Below, piece by piece: positions 35,271 to 45,200 of a stretch of 64,000 bases of DNA. How positions within the stretch are numbered: position 1 is the first letter of the stretch; each line of letters opens with the position of its first letter. The notes beneath the pieces were generated by a model. It made no database searches. It was given only the letters and a program-made list of their open reading frames with translations, and was not told where the DNA came from. A program made the translations under genes and the position numbers. This DNA is from Pseudomonas koreensis (lineage in GTDB: Bacteria > Pseudomonadota > Gammaproteobacteria > Pseudomonadales > Pseudomonadaceae), in the NCBI RefSeq assembly GCF_025447595.1, contig NZ_JAOEJU010000004.1, forward strand, positions 62,001 to 126,000, in the 5' to 3' direction.

Positions 35271-36230
35271 ATGCACGTTTCATCGGGTCGTTGGGTGTAC
35301 GGCATGTTCCTGGCGTTGTTGACGGCGTTTCTGTGGGGAATCCTGCCGATCAAGCTCAAGCAGGTGCTGGTGGTGATGGACCCGGTCACGGTGACCTGGT
35401 TTCGCCTGCTGGTGTCCGGCGGCTGTCTGTTCATTTATCTGGCGGCGACCAAGCGGTTGCCGAGCCGCAAGGTGCTCGGGCCGAAGGGCGGCTGGCTGGT
35501 GCTGATGGCGGTGCTCGGGCTGGTCGGCAATTACGTGCTGTATCTGATGGGCCTGAACCTGCTCAGCCCCGGCACCGCGCAACTGGTGGTGCAGATGGGG
35601 CCGATCATGTTGCTGATCGCCAGTCTGTTCGTGTTCAAGGAACGCTTCAGTATCGGTCAGGGCATTGGCCTGGCGGTGCTGTTGATCGGTTTTGCGTTGT
35701 TCTTCAATCAGCGTCTGGCTGAATTGCTCACCTCTTTATCTGATTACACCGCCGGCGTGTTGCTGGTGCTGCTGGCCTCGACCGTCTGGACCTTTTATGC
35801 GCTGGGGCAGAAGCAATTGCTGACGGTGTGGAATTCGCTGCAGGTGATGATGGTGATCTACCTGTTCTGCGCCCTGTTGCTGACGCCGTGGGTGCATCCG
35901 CTCGAAGCGCTGTCGCTGAATCCGTTGCAGGGCTGGCTGCTGCTGGCGTGCTGCATGAATACCCTGATCGCCTACGGCGCGTTTGCCGAGGCGCTGGCGC
36001 ATTGGGAGGCCTCACGGGTCAGCGCGACACTCGCGATCACGCCGTTGGTGACGTTCGGTGCAGTGGCCGTGGCGGCCGGGGTGTGGCCTGAATATGTGCA
36101 CGCCGAGCAAATCAATCTGCTGGGGTATGGCGGGGCGGTGCTGGTGGTGCTGGGCTCGGCGCTGGTGGCGCTGGGGCCTTCGTTGATTGCCGGGCTCAAG
36201 GCGCGGCGGATGAAGATGGCCGCCAGTTAA
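35271..36230 (+). CDS. EamA/DMT-superfamily transporter
   Basis: A 319-aa inner-membrane protein with about ten hydrophobic helices arranged as two EamA repeats. The first (about residues 5-145) opens MFLALLTAFLWGILPIKLKQ, with MGLNLLSPGTAQLVVQMGP in the middle. The second (about 155-300) includes GVLLVLLASTVWTFYALGQ and EASRVSATLAITPLVTFGA. ATG 35271 is used; the frame also has a TTG at 35253 without a better ribosome site. Substrate unknown; relatives export amino acids and other metabolites. Confidence 0.88.
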   Translation: MHVSSGRWVYGMFLALLTAFLWGILPIKLKQVLVVMDPVTVTWFRLLVSGGCLFIYLAATKRLPSRKVLGPKGGWLVLMAVLGLVGNYVLYLMGLNLLSPGTAQLVVQMGPIMLLIASLFVFKERFSIGQGIGLAVLLIGFALFFNQRLAELLTSLSDYTAGVLLVLLASTVWTFYALGQKQLLTVWNSLQVMMVIYLFCALLLTPWVHPLEALSLNPLQGWLLLACCMNTLIAYGAFAEALAHWEASRVSATLAITPLVTFGAVAVAAGVWPEYVHAEQINLLGYGGAVLVVLGSALVALGPSLIAGLKARRMKMAAS

Positions 36231-36245
36231 ACCGCGTCAACCTCA

Positions 36246-36329
36246 TTCGCGAGCAAGCTCGCTCCCACATTCAACCGCACTTCCTGACATGGGAATGCGG
36301 TCAACTGTGGGAGCGAGCTTGCTCGCGAA
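36246..36329. repeat. REP doublet (REPIN)
   Basis: Inverted 24-base copies at 36246-36269 and 36306-36329 with a 36-base spacer, between the EamA transporter and fumC, which converge here. Confidence 0.9.
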
Positions 36330-36354
36330 GACCTATTTTCAGGCGCTACAAAAA

Positions 36355-37749
36355 CTAGCCCTTGGCACCGGCCTCGATCATGTTCTCCGGCCGCACCCAG
36401 GCATCAAACTCCTCATCGGTCAGATAACCCAGCTCCAGCGCCGCTTCGCGCAGGGTCTTGCCTTCGCTGTAGGCCTTCTTGGCGATTTCCGCCGACTTGT
36501 CGTAGCCGATATGCGGGTTCAGCGCTGTCACCAGCATCAGCCCGCGTTCCAGATGTTTCGCCATGACTTCGGCATCCGGCTCAAGCCCGGCAATGCAGTG
36601 CTGCTGGAAGTTGCTGCAGCCATCGGCCAGCAGGCGGATCGATTGCAGCAGGTTGTGGATGATCACCGGTTTGAACACGTTCAGTTGCAGGTGACCCTGG
36701 CTGGCGGCAAAACCGATCGCCACGTCGTTGCCCAGCACCTGACAAGCCAGCATCGACAGCGCCTCGCACTGGGTCGGGTTGACCTTGCCGGGCATGATCG
36801 AACTGCCTGGTTCGTTGGCCGGCAGGCGCACTTCGGCAAAACCGGCACGCGGACCGGAACCCAGCAGACGCAGATCGTTGGCGATTTTCATCAGCGCCAC
36901 GGCGAGGGTTTTCAGGGCACCGGACAGCGTGGTCAGCGGCTCATGGCCGGCGAGGGCGGCGAACTTGTTCGGTGCGGTGACGAACGGCAGGCCCGACAGC
37001 GCCGCGAGTTCAGCGGCAATCGCTTCGCCGAAGCCGTGGGGCGAATTCAGCCCCGTGCCGACAGCGGTGCCGCCCTGAGCCAGTTCGCAGACTGCCGGCA
37101 GCGCCGCGCGAATCGCCCGTTCGGCGTAATCCAGCTGAGCTATGAAGCCGGAGATCTCCTGGCCGAAGGTGATCGGCGTGGCGTCCATCATGTGGGTGCG
37201 ACCGGTTTTCACCAGCTTCATGTGCCGCGCCGACAGTTCGGCCAGTCCGCCCGACAGCTCGGCGATGGCCGGCAGCAGTTGGCCTTGCACCGCTTGCGCG
37301 GTGGCGATGCTCATGGCGGTGGGGAAGCAGTCGTTGGAGCTCTGCGAGCGGTTGACGTGATCGTTGGGGTGCACCGGCATCTTGCCGCCGCGCGGGTTGC
37401 CGGCCAGTTCGTTGGCGCGACCGGCGATCACTTCGTTGGCGTTCATGTTGCTTTGGGTGCCGCTGCCGGTCTGCCAGACCACCAGCGGGAACTGGTCGTC
37501 ATGCTGGCCGTCGAGCACTTCGTCGGCGGCCTGTTCGATCAGGCGGGCGATGTCGGCAGGCAGGTCGCCGTTGCGGTCGTTGACCCGGGCCGCGGCTTTT
37601 TTAATCAGGGCCAGAGCGTGCAGTAGCGGCAATGGCATGCGTTCCTGACCGATGGCGAAGTTGATCAGCGAGCGTTGCGTCTGAGCGCCCCAGTAAGCGT
37701 CGTCCGGGACCTCGATCTGGCCCAGGCTGTCGGTTTCGATACGGCTCAT
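36355..37749 (-). CDS. fumC: Class II fumarate hydratase (iron-independent)
   Basis: A 464-aa homotetrameric TCA-cycle enzyme interconverting fumarate and malate. It has the substrate-site segments [13 protein letters not shown] and [14 protein letters not shown], the [19 protein letters not shown] strand with its catalytic His, and the superfamily signature [15 protein letters not shown]. The ATG at 37749 ([10 protein letters not shown]) is the family start, with AGGAG upstream; the frame stays open to 37857 without similarity. Pseudomonads have two class II fumarases, so this may be the oxidative-stress form, but neighbours (no sodA) do not show it. Confidence 0.93.
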   Translation of the reverse strand: MSRIETDSLGQIEVPDDAYWGAQTQRSLINFAIGQERMPLPLLHALALIKKAAARVNDRNGDLPADIARLIEQAADEVLDGQHDDQFPLVVWQTGSGTQSNMNANEVIAGRANELAGNPRGGKMPVHPNDHVNRSQSSNDCFPTAMSIATAQAVQGQLLPAIAELSGGLAELSARHMKLVKTGRTHMMDATPITFGQEISGFIAQLDYAERAIRAALPAVCELAQGGTAVGTGLNSPHGFGEAIAAELAALSGLPFVTAPNKFAALAGHEPLTTLSGALKTLAVALMKIANDLRLLGSGPRAGFAEVRLPANEPGSSIMPGKVNPTQCEALSMLACQVLGNDVAIGFAASQGHLQLNVFKPVIIHNLLQSIRLLADGCSNFQQHCIAGLEPDAEVMAKHLERGLMLVTALNPHIGYDKSAEIAKKAYSEGKTLREAALELGYLTDEEFDAWVRPENMIEAGAKG

Positions 37750-37942
37750 CGTGCACACTCCTGTTGGTCTGTTTGCGCAGTTTAGGCCGGTGTCGGCCCG
37801 GGTGGTTCCCTCCAGTCGATTGTTGACCGGCAAATCCCCGCCAATCAAGCGCGGCAAGGCCCGGGGGTTGAGCCGCAGCGTTATTCAGGCGCAGAATGGT
37901 CGCCCTTGGGGTTTTACCTCGCCTAGCTGAAAAGGAAACTCG

Positions 37943-38461
37943 ATGACTCGTCTTCGTGCCATCTGCACCGCGGTTGCCCTGGTTTGCGCCAGCGGCCAGG
38001 TGCTTGCCGATACCGCCAGCCACAACGCCAGTGCCGAAGCTTTCCTGACCCTGGCACACGCTGACAAGCTGGGCACTCCGGTGTACATGCAGGTTCAGCA
38101 GATGTTCGCCCAGCGTTTTGAACAGACCAAGGCGCCGGAATCCAAGAAAGCCGTTCTGGATACCTACCAGGCCAAGGCCAACGCCGCTCTGGATCAGGCC
38201 ATTGGCTGGAACAAGCTGAAACCGGACATGGTCAAGCTCTACACCAGCAACTTCAGCGAATCCGAGCTCAAAGACCTGGTCGCGTTCTACCAGTCGCCAC
38301 TGGGCAAGAAAGTCCTGGAAAAAATGCCGCAGCTGACCCAGCAATCGGCCCAGATGACCCAGGCCAAACTGGAAAGCGCCGTACCGGTGGTCAACAAGCT
38401 GCTGGACGACATGACCAACGAGCTGGCACCGAAAGGCGCGGCTCCGGCCAAGAAGAAGTAA
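37943..38461 (+). CDS. DUF2059-domain secreted protein
   Basis: A 172-aa protein with a signal peptide (AICTAVALVCASGQVLADTA, cleavage after VLA near residue 22). A helical DUF2059-type region follows (YTSNFSESELKDLVAFYQSP around residues 95-115, then GKKVLEKMPQLTQQSAQMTQ). The C-terminus is Ala/Lys-rich (APKGAAPAKKK). AAGGAA precedes the ATG. It lies 12 bases before the BolA-like gene on the same strand, so the two are probably co-transcribed. Function unknown. Confidence 0.85.
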   Translation: MTRLRAICTAVALVCASGQVLADTASHNASAEAFLTLAHADKLGTPVYMQVQQMFAQRFEQTKAPESKKAVLDTYQAKANAALDQAIGWNKLKPDMVKLYTSNFSESELKDLVAFYQSPLGKKVLEKMPQLTQQSAQMTQAKLESAVPVVNKLLDDMTNELAPKGAAPAKKK

Positions 38462-38473
38462 GCGGAGTTCGTG

Positions 38474-38773
38474 ATGACCATGCAACAACGCATCGAATCG
38501 ACGCTGGCGCTGCTTCAGCCTGAACATCTGCAAGTGCTGGACGAAAGCCACATGCACAGTCGCGGGTTGCAGACCCACTTCAAGGCAGTGGTGGTCAGCG
38601 CGCAGTTCGAAGGCCTGAACCGGGTCAAGCGCCACCAGAAAGTCTACGGCACGCTCGGCGAGCTGATGGGCGAGTTCCATGCGTTGGCGCTGCACACCTA
38701 CACCCCGCAGGAATGGGCAGAGACGGGCGTCGCTCCGGCGTCGCCGACCTGTGCCGGCGGCAGCAAGCATTGA
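38474..38773 (+). CDS. BolA-family protein
   Basis: A 99-aa protein with the BolA fold: DESHMHSRGLQTHFKAVVVS (His-rich loop used for Fe-S ligation with monothiol glutaredoxins), then FEGLNRVKRHQKVYGTLGE and the ALALHTYTPQEW end. The ATG at 38474 has GGAG 6 bases upstream; a GTG at 38471 is immediately before it. It probably takes part in Fe-S trafficking or in stress-linked transcription. The Cys/Gly-rich tail PTCAGGSKH is short. Confidence 0.9.
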   Translation: MTMQQRIESTLALLQPEHLQVLDESHMHSRGLQTHFKAVVVSAQFEGLNRVKRHQKVYGTLGELMGEFHALALHTYTPQEWAETGVAPASPTCAGGSKH

Positions 38774-38814
38774 GCCTTGCAGCAATGAACTGAGGTTTTT
38801 TGCTAGAATCCGCA

Positions 38815-38843
38815 ACGCGCCGCTGACCCGGCGCGTTTTTTTT
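38815..38843 (+). terminator. Rho-independent terminator of the BolA-like gene
   Basis: A CGCGCCG/CGGCGCG-type stem with a 5-base loop is followed by eight T. It is immediately preceded by an extended -10-like TGCTAGAAT (38801-38809) that may serve trhO. Confidence 0.85.
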
Positions 38844-38890
38844 CGCATCCGGTTCACCCTTTACGAGGGTAGCCACCTGGAGAAATACCC

Positions 38891-39832
38891 ATGACACAAC
38901 CGATTGTCGTGGCGGCACTGTACAAGTTCGTCACCCTCGAAGATTACGTCAACCTGCGCGAGCCGCTGCTGCAAGCGATGGTCGACAACGGCATCAAAGG
39001 CACCCTGCTGATTGCCGAAGAAGGCATCAACGGCACGGTTTCCGGCAGCCGTGAAGGCATCGACGGCCTGCTGGCCTGGCTGCGCAACGATCCGCGCATG
39101 GTCGACATCGATCACAAGGAATCGTACTGCGACGAGCAGCCGTTCTACCGCACCAAGGTCAAGCTCAAGAAAGAGATCGTGACCCTGGGCGTCGAAGGCG
39201 TCGACCCGAACAAGAAGGTCGGCACCTACGTCGAGCCGCAGGACTGGAACGCGCTGATCAGCGACCCGGAAGTGCTGCTGATCGATACCCGCAACGATTA
39301 CGAAGTCTCGATCGGCACCTTCGAAGGCGCCATCGATCCGAAAACCACCAGTTTTCGTGAATTCCCCGACTACATCAAAGAACACTTCGACCCGGCCGTG
39401 CACAAGAAGGTCGCGATGTTCTGCACCGGCGGCATTCGCTGCGAAAAAGCCTCGAGCTACATGCTCGGCGAAGGTTTCGAAGAGGTTTACCACCTCAAGG
39501 GCGGCATCCTGAAGTACCTCGAAGAGGTGCCGCAGGAAGAGACCAAATGGCAGGGCGACTGCTTCGTCTTCGACAACCGCGTGACCGTGCGCCATGACCT
39601 GAGCGAAGGCGACTACGATCAGTGCCATGCCTGCCGCACCCCGGTCAGCGTCGAGGATCGCGCCTCCGAGCATTACGTGGCCGGCATCAGTTGCCCGCAC
39701 TGCTGGGACACCCTGAGCGAGAAGACTCGCCGCAGCGCCATCGACCGCCAGAAGCAGATCGAACTGGCAAAAGCGCGCAACATGCCTCACCCGATCGGCT
39801 ACAACTATAAGCAAGCATCCACCGAGGCTTAA
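38891..39832 (+). CDS. trhO: tRNA uridine(34) hydroxylase, rhodanese-type
   Basis: A 313-aa protein of the YceA/TrhO family that hydroxylates uridine 34 of several tRNAs on the way to cmo5U, without needing O2-linked activation. It has an N-terminal UPF0176 region ([20 protein letters not shown]), a rhodanese domain with its active cysteine in [18 protein letters not shown] (residue about 178), and a C-terminal Cys-rich zinc-like part ([17 protein letters not shown]). The DsbA-like gene follows 2 bases later, so they are co-transcribed. Confidence 0.93.
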   Translation: MTQPIVVAALYKFVTLEDYVNLREPLLQAMVDNGIKGTLLIAEEGINGTVSGSREGIDGLLAWLRNDPRMVDIDHKESYCDEQPFYRTKVKLKKEIVTLGVEGVDPNKKVGTYVEPQDWNALISDPEVLLIDTRNDYEVSIGTFEGAIDPKTTSFREFPDYIKEHFDPAVHKKVAMFCTGGIRCEKASSYMLGEGFEEVYHLKGGILKYLEEVPQEETKWQGDCFVFDNRVTVRHDLSEGDYDQCHACRTPVSVEDRASEHYVAGISCPHCWDTLSEKTRRSAIDRQKQIELAKARNMPHPIGYNYKQASTEA

Positions 39833-39834
39833 TC

Positions 39835-40470
39835 ATGTCTGCACGCCTGCTCTATGTGATGGATCCGATGTGTTCGTGGTGCTGGGGATTTGCCCCGGTG
39901 GCCAAGGCATTGGTGGAGCAGGCGCAGGCAGCCGGGGTGGAACTGCACCTGGTGGTCGGCGGGTTGCGCACCGGCAGTGGTGCGGCGCTGGAGCCGACCA
40001 CCCGGCGCTACATTCTCGAACACTGGCAGGCGGTCACCGAGGCCACCGGCCAGCCGTTCAAGCTGGAAGGCGCGTTGCCGGACGGCTTTGTCTACGACAC
40101 CGAGCCTGCCTGCCGGGCCATCGTCACCGCGCGCAGCCTGGCGCCGGATTGCGCGTGGAAACTGGTCGGGTTGATCCAGCACGCGTTTTACGCCGAAGGT
40201 CGTGATGTCACCCAGGCCAGCGTTCTGGTGGAGTTGGCGGAGCAGGCCGGCGTCCCGCGCATCGAGTTTGCTGCCCTGTTCGATCATGCCGATCAGCACA
40301 AGGCGACTCAGGCCGATTTCAGTTGGGTGCAGGATCTGGGCATCGCCGGATTCCCGACCCTGCTCGCCGAACGCAACGGCCAACTGGCGTTGCTGACCAA
40401 CGGCTACCAGCCGCTCAGTGAACTGTCGCCGTTGCTCGGTCGATGGCTGGAGCGCGCGGCCTGTGTCTGA
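39835..40470 (+). CDS. DsbA-family thioredoxin-fold protein, cytoplasmic
   Basis: A 211-aa protein with a DsbA/FrnE-type fold and a CSWC active site near the N-terminus (DPMCSWCWGF). It lacks a signal peptide, so it is probably cytoplasmic. The cis-proline loop reads GIAGFPTLL, as in thioredoxin folds. It is sandwiched between trhO (2-base gap) and the ABC exporter gene (8-base overlap). Redox partner unknown. Confidence 0.88.
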   Translation: MSARLLYVMDPMCSWCWGFAPVAKALVEQAQAAGVELHLVVGGLRTGSGAALEPTTRRYILEHWQAVTEATGQPFKLEGALPDGFVYDTEPACRAIVTARSLAPDCAWKLVGLIQHAFYAEGRDVTQASVLVELAEQAGVPRIEFAALFDHADQHKATQADFSWVQDLGIAGFPTLLAERNGQLALLTNGYQPLSELSPLLGRWLERAACV

Positions 40471-42280
40471 CCCGGCCGATGACACGCCAGCCGTCAAGCG
40501 TGTCGACCGGCTGAGCTGGGCTGAAGTCCGGCGACTGGCGCTTCATCACAAAAAATCCTTGTGGATCGCCAACGGTGTGGCCGTACTGGCGACGCTGTGC
40601 AGCGTGCCGATTCCGTTGCTGCTGCCCTTGCTGGTGGACGAAGTCCTGCTCGGCCACGGCGATGCCGCGCTGAAAGTCATGAACCATGTGCTGCCATCGA
40701 TGTGGCAGCAAGCGGCAGGCTACATCGGCCTGATGCTGGTGGTGACGCTGACCCTGCGTTGCAGCGCCCTGTGTTTTGGCGTGTTGCAGGCGCGGTTGTT
40801 TGCGCGGCTGGCCAAGGACATTGTTTATCGCATTCGCGTGCGTTTGATTGAACGACTCAAACGGATCTCCCTCGGCGAATACGAAAGCCTGGGCAGCGGC
40901 ACGGTCACCACGCACCTGGTCACCGACCTCGACACCCTCGACAAGTTTGTCGGCGAAACCCTCAGCCGTTTTCTGGTGGCGATGCTGACGCTGGTCGGCA
41001 CTGCCAGCATCCTGATGTGGATGCACTGGAAACTGGCGTTGCTGATCCTGCTGTTCAACCCGCTGGTGATCTACGCCACCGTGCAGTTGGGCAAACGGGT
41101 CAAGCACCTGAAGAAACTGGAGAACGACAGCACCTCGCGCTTCACCCAGGCGCTGAGCGAAACCCTCGATGCAATCCAGGAAGTGCGCGCGGGCAACCGG
41201 CAGGGCTTCTTCCTCGGACGTCTCGGCCTGCGGGCGCAGGAAGTGCGCAACTACGCAGTCAATTCGCAATGGAAGACCGACGCCTCGAACCGCGCCAGCG
41301 GCCTGTTGTTCCAGTTCGGCATCGATATTTTCCGCGCGGCGGCCATGTTGACGGTGTTGTTCTCCGACCTGTCGATCGGCCAGATGCTCGCGGTGTTCAG
41401 CTACCTGTGGTTCATGATCGGTCCGGTCGAACAACTGCTGAACCTGCAATACGCCTATTACGCGGCGGGCGGTGCGCTGTCGCGGATCAACGAACTGCTG
41501 GCCCGCGCCGACGAGCCGCAATACCCCGGCGGCGTCGACCCGTTCAAGGGCCGCGATACGGTCGGGATTCAGGTGCAGGGTCTGAGCTTCGGGTACGGCG
41601 ACGAACTGGTGCTGGATCAGTTGAACCTGTCGATTGCCCCCGGCGAGAAAGTGGCGATTGTCGGCGCCAGCGGCGGCGGCAAAAGTACCCTCGTGCAATT
41701 GCTGCTGGGCCTGTACACACCGTTGGCCGGGACGATCCGTTTCGGTGGATCGACCCAGCAGGAAATCGGTTTGGAAACGGTTCGGGAAAATGTCGCGGTG
41801 GTGCTGCAGCATCCGGCACTGTTCAACGACACCGTGCGCGCCAACCTGACCATGGGCCGCACCCGTGGCGACGAAGCCTGCTGGCAGGCACTGGAAATCG
41901 CCCAGCTCGAACCGACCATCCGTGCCTTGCCGGACGGGCTGGACAGTATCGTCGGTCGCTCCGGCGTGCGCCTGTCCGGTGGTCAGCGGCAACGTCTGGC
42001 GATTGCGCGGATGATCCTCGCCGAGCCGAAAGTGGTGATTCTCGACGAGGCCACGTCAGCCCTCGATGCCGCCACCGAATACAACCTGCACCAGGCCATG
42101 GCGCGCTTTCTCCATGGCCGCACCACGCTGATCATCGCCCACCGCCTGTCAGCAGTGAAGCAGGCGGACCGGGTGCTGGTGTTCGACGGCGGGCAAGTGG
42201 CCGAGGATGGCGACCATCAGCAACTGATTGCCGATGGCGGGTTGTACGCCAAGCTGTATGGGCATTTGCAACGGTTGTAG
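40463..42280 (+). CDS. ABC transporter, fused permease/ATPase half-exporter
   Basis: A 605-aa half-transporter. Six membrane helices span residues about 30-310, and the ATPase domain residues about 365-600 carries Walker A GASGGGKST, the LSGGQRQR signature and Walker B VVILDEATSALD with the H-loop in IIAHRLS. GTG 40463 is chosen as start (MSDPADDTPAV ...); it overlaps the DsbA-like gene's stop by 8 bases and has GGAG upstream. It would form a homodimer exporting a lipid, peptide or drug; substrate unknown. Its stop lies one base from the stop of the convergent giant toxin-like gene. Confidence 0.9.
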   Translation: MSDPADDTPAVKRVDRLSWAEVRRLALHHKKSLWIANGVAVLATLCSVPIPLLLPLLVDEVLLGHGDAALKVMNHVLPSMWQQAAGYIGLMLVVTLTLRCSALCFGVLQARLFARLAKDIVYRIRVRLIERLKRISLGEYESLGSGTVTTHLVTDLDTLDKFVGETLSRFLVAMLTLVGTASILMWMHWKLALLILLFNPLVIYATVQLGKRVKHLKKLENDSTSRFTQALSETLDAIQEVRAGNRQGFFLGRLGLRAQEVRNYAVNSQWKTDASNRASGLLFQFGIDIFRAAAMLTVLFSDLSIGQMLAVFSYLWFMIGPVEQLLNLQYAYYAAGGALSRINELLARADEPQYPGGVDPFKGRDTVGIQVQGLSFGYGDELVLDQLNLSIAPGEKVAIVGASGGGKSTLVQLLLGLYTPLAGTIRFGGSTQQEIGLETVRENVAVVLQHPALFNDTVRANLTMGRTRGDEACWQALEIAQLEPTIRALPDGLDSIVGRSGVRLSGGQRQRLAIARMILAEPKVVILDEATSALDAATEYNLHQAMARFLHGRTTLIIAHRLSAVKQADRVLVFDGGQVAEDGDHQQLIADGGLYAKLYGHLQRL

Positions 42281-42281
42281 G

Positions 42282-45200
42282 TTATTTCCACAGCACCTGT
42301 AGTGCGTCTGCTTCGCCTCTGTGACCAAACTCTTTCATGACCAATGAGCACGACTCGCAGGGTGGCATCGTGGTAGCGACGTCTACCGATTTCAGCTCAA
42401 GTGGATCGGTGTATTTCTCGCGAATCACGCGTATCAACTTGCTTTCGCTGTCCAGGGAGGTTGGTCGGGTAGCCAGTGCCGGTGTGTAGGTATCGATGTT
42501 CTTGATGGTCAGTGGGACTGCAACCAAGCGCCCTTTATCAGTCAACTCCAGGTTCGTCTTGGCAACAGTCAGGTTGAAGTCGACGTTGACGTAGGTCGTG
42601 TCGCCGATCTTTACATGATTCGCACCCAGGTGCCGAAACAGGGGCAGGTGTTTGGTTGTGCCATGAGCGCCGGAAACACTGACGTAAACTTCTCGCACGC
42701 CATTGGCGGTGATGACTTCGGCATAGGCAATGTTGCGAGCATTGTCTGTACGGTCAAATCGGCTCAGCAGATGTTGAAGTCTTTGCATTGTTTCATTGAT
42801 GCGCAGCGCCGAATTGGTATTGGGTGGCGTGATCGTCGGCGATAGAAACAAGATGTCGAAAATTTCCGCCGCTCGCTGGCGCAACGCCTCTGGGGCATCG
42901 TTGCTCCGTGCCCAGGTTGTGGCACCTTCGGCGCGCTTGGCGATGATCATTCGCGTCGAGTGGTCGAACATCAGCGCTTCACTTGGGCTGGTATCTACTT
43001 TCAGCCACTTCATGCCGGCAGGCGGGTTGGCATGAGTGCCCAGAGGTATGGCGATGTCATCCATGGTTTTCAGGGCGCGCTCGACCTCCGGTATCGAATT
43101 GATCCGGGCCGTGTTGTTGGCATTAAGCGATCCGGTGTAAACCGTCTTCAGTTCATCGGCCAGTTCGATCGGTAAGGTTTGTGCCTTGCGTAAAACCAGA
43201 GGGTCGGAAAGGACCTGTCCTGGCAAACGTTCGGTGACGTAGAAGTCTCCGGCGTTCAGGCGGGTGAATACGTAGTGCTTCGAGTCATCTTTCGCTGGAA
43301 CGATGATCGCGCCGACTTCAAGCGTATCGAACTTTTTTGAGCGATCGTAGGGGAGGCGAACCTTGATGCGCGCGTAGATTCCCTTTTGAAACTCCAAGGA
43401 TGCATTGAGTTGCTTGTAGGTCTTGATGGCGCTGGTCAGTAACGGCTGAGATGAGATGGCCGGTGTGTAAATGGTATCGCCGAACCATTGCGCCCATCCC
43501 TTGCTTGTATCCTGGCTGTTCGGAGGAGGCGTCGGCGCTGGAGTCCGGGTGACATAACTCGTTTTGCAGACATCGCTACCCGGTGCCCGTCGCACCCGGC
43601 AAGGCAGGGATTTGAACATCGACTTTTCATTGATCAGGTCAGCACGGCGCAGTTGATCACCGTCCAGACGATAGGGAATGTCATCGATCAGCAGGGTGGT
43701 GCGCCCGTCGATTTCGAGCATTTCACGGATGCTGGCCTGTTCAGGGATTTCAGCGCGAACATGAAGTTTGCCGTGGGAGAGCGTGCTGAAGCTGGATCGA
43801 CCTTGCATGAATTGCTTTCGATGGTTGAACAGGCGCGGTCCGTAGGGAAGGGCCGTCACCGGGTCGACGAGGTGGAACCGCTTCAGGTTTGTCGAGCTTG
43901 TGTGGCGTACCAGCACATCATCGATACCTCTGACGGATGCCAGCCGATCTCCCTGAGTCAGTGCTTTCCAGCTCCCCGGATCGATGGTCTGCGGCAAGTT
44001 GTTGACCAGTCGGTAGCCGTCTGCATGACCCGCCAGCTTTTTTACTCCGCCTATAGTCAGACGACCCACCCCGAGCAGCCCTCGGCCAACGCCGCTGACT
44101 GTCGTCTTGAGCAGCGTTGGAATGCCGCTCAACGGGTTCAGATTGCTCACCGTCGCCGTCAGGAGCTTGCGAGTCAGCGTTGAAAAGGAAGGCAGACTCG
44201 TTTTGACGGCAATGCGTGTAACAGTGTTTGCCGCTCTGATCAGGCGTACCGTCCCCGAGATAAATTTCCCGATGGGAAAGAGGAATGAAGCCAGATCCAG
44301 CAAGAGGCCGCCTGCACCCATGACCTTTTTGGTGGTGTCGTCTGACAGGAGGTCTTCAATGCTGCCCCAGAAGGGTACGAATCCTTTGACGATGGCTTTG
44401 AAGGTGTTCAGCCGTTGCTCGGTTTTTGCCCGATTGGCATCAAAAACGGTTTCGCCACGAGCCTGGATACGCAAATGGTCTTCATCGACGTAGAGGTATT
44501 TGCGGGCAATGAACTCGGCCAGCGTTTCAAGCCGGGAGGGCGCAGGGTCGGAGTCGTCGGTGGTTGCAGCCGCAGGCATGTTTCCCTTCGAATCGAGAAA
44601 CCCTATGAAAGACTGCCGCTCCTCAGGGGATGTGCCGTGCAAGTGAGCCGACCAGTCGAGCAGCAGATTGGTGCTCAGATCCTTTTCAGGGTCATAGGTT
44701 TGTCCGGAGATCAAGGCGTGCAAAGGGAACTCGGTGCGTTCGCCCCCTGCGTACGAAAACCTCAGGCCGGTTCGGCGACGAATGAACCCGGCACTTGGAA
44801 TGACTTCGTAGTAAGTGATGTCATCGACGTTGGTAACCTGTAAGACAAACCCCTTTCTCGCCCGGGTATGTTCGAACCTGTTGTCGTTTCTGACTTTCTG
44901 ACGGAGACCGAGCAGGTTGATTGCACCTGTTTCGAGCGTTCGGCGTTCGGCCAGTGGCAGGGTGTTCAACAGACTCAGAATCAAGGTCTGATAGGCCGAT
45001 CTGATGGTTGCGAGATGGCGCGTGAGTTCGGTTTCAAATCGAGCATTGATGTCCGGCAGAAACTTGCCCGACCAACTTTTATGATCTCGCTCATAGCCAC
45101 CCCATTCCTGCTCGCGCTCTGCACAGAGGTTTCGCTGGTCATCAAGTCTGAGAAATGTAGTGGAGCGTGTCTTGCCATCGGGCATGGATACGTTCCATCT

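Noticed and set aside
35075..35722. Plus-strand frame of 215 codons overlapping the EamA transporter
   Set aside because: Out-of-frame shadow of the transporter gene, whose helices are clear in the other frame.
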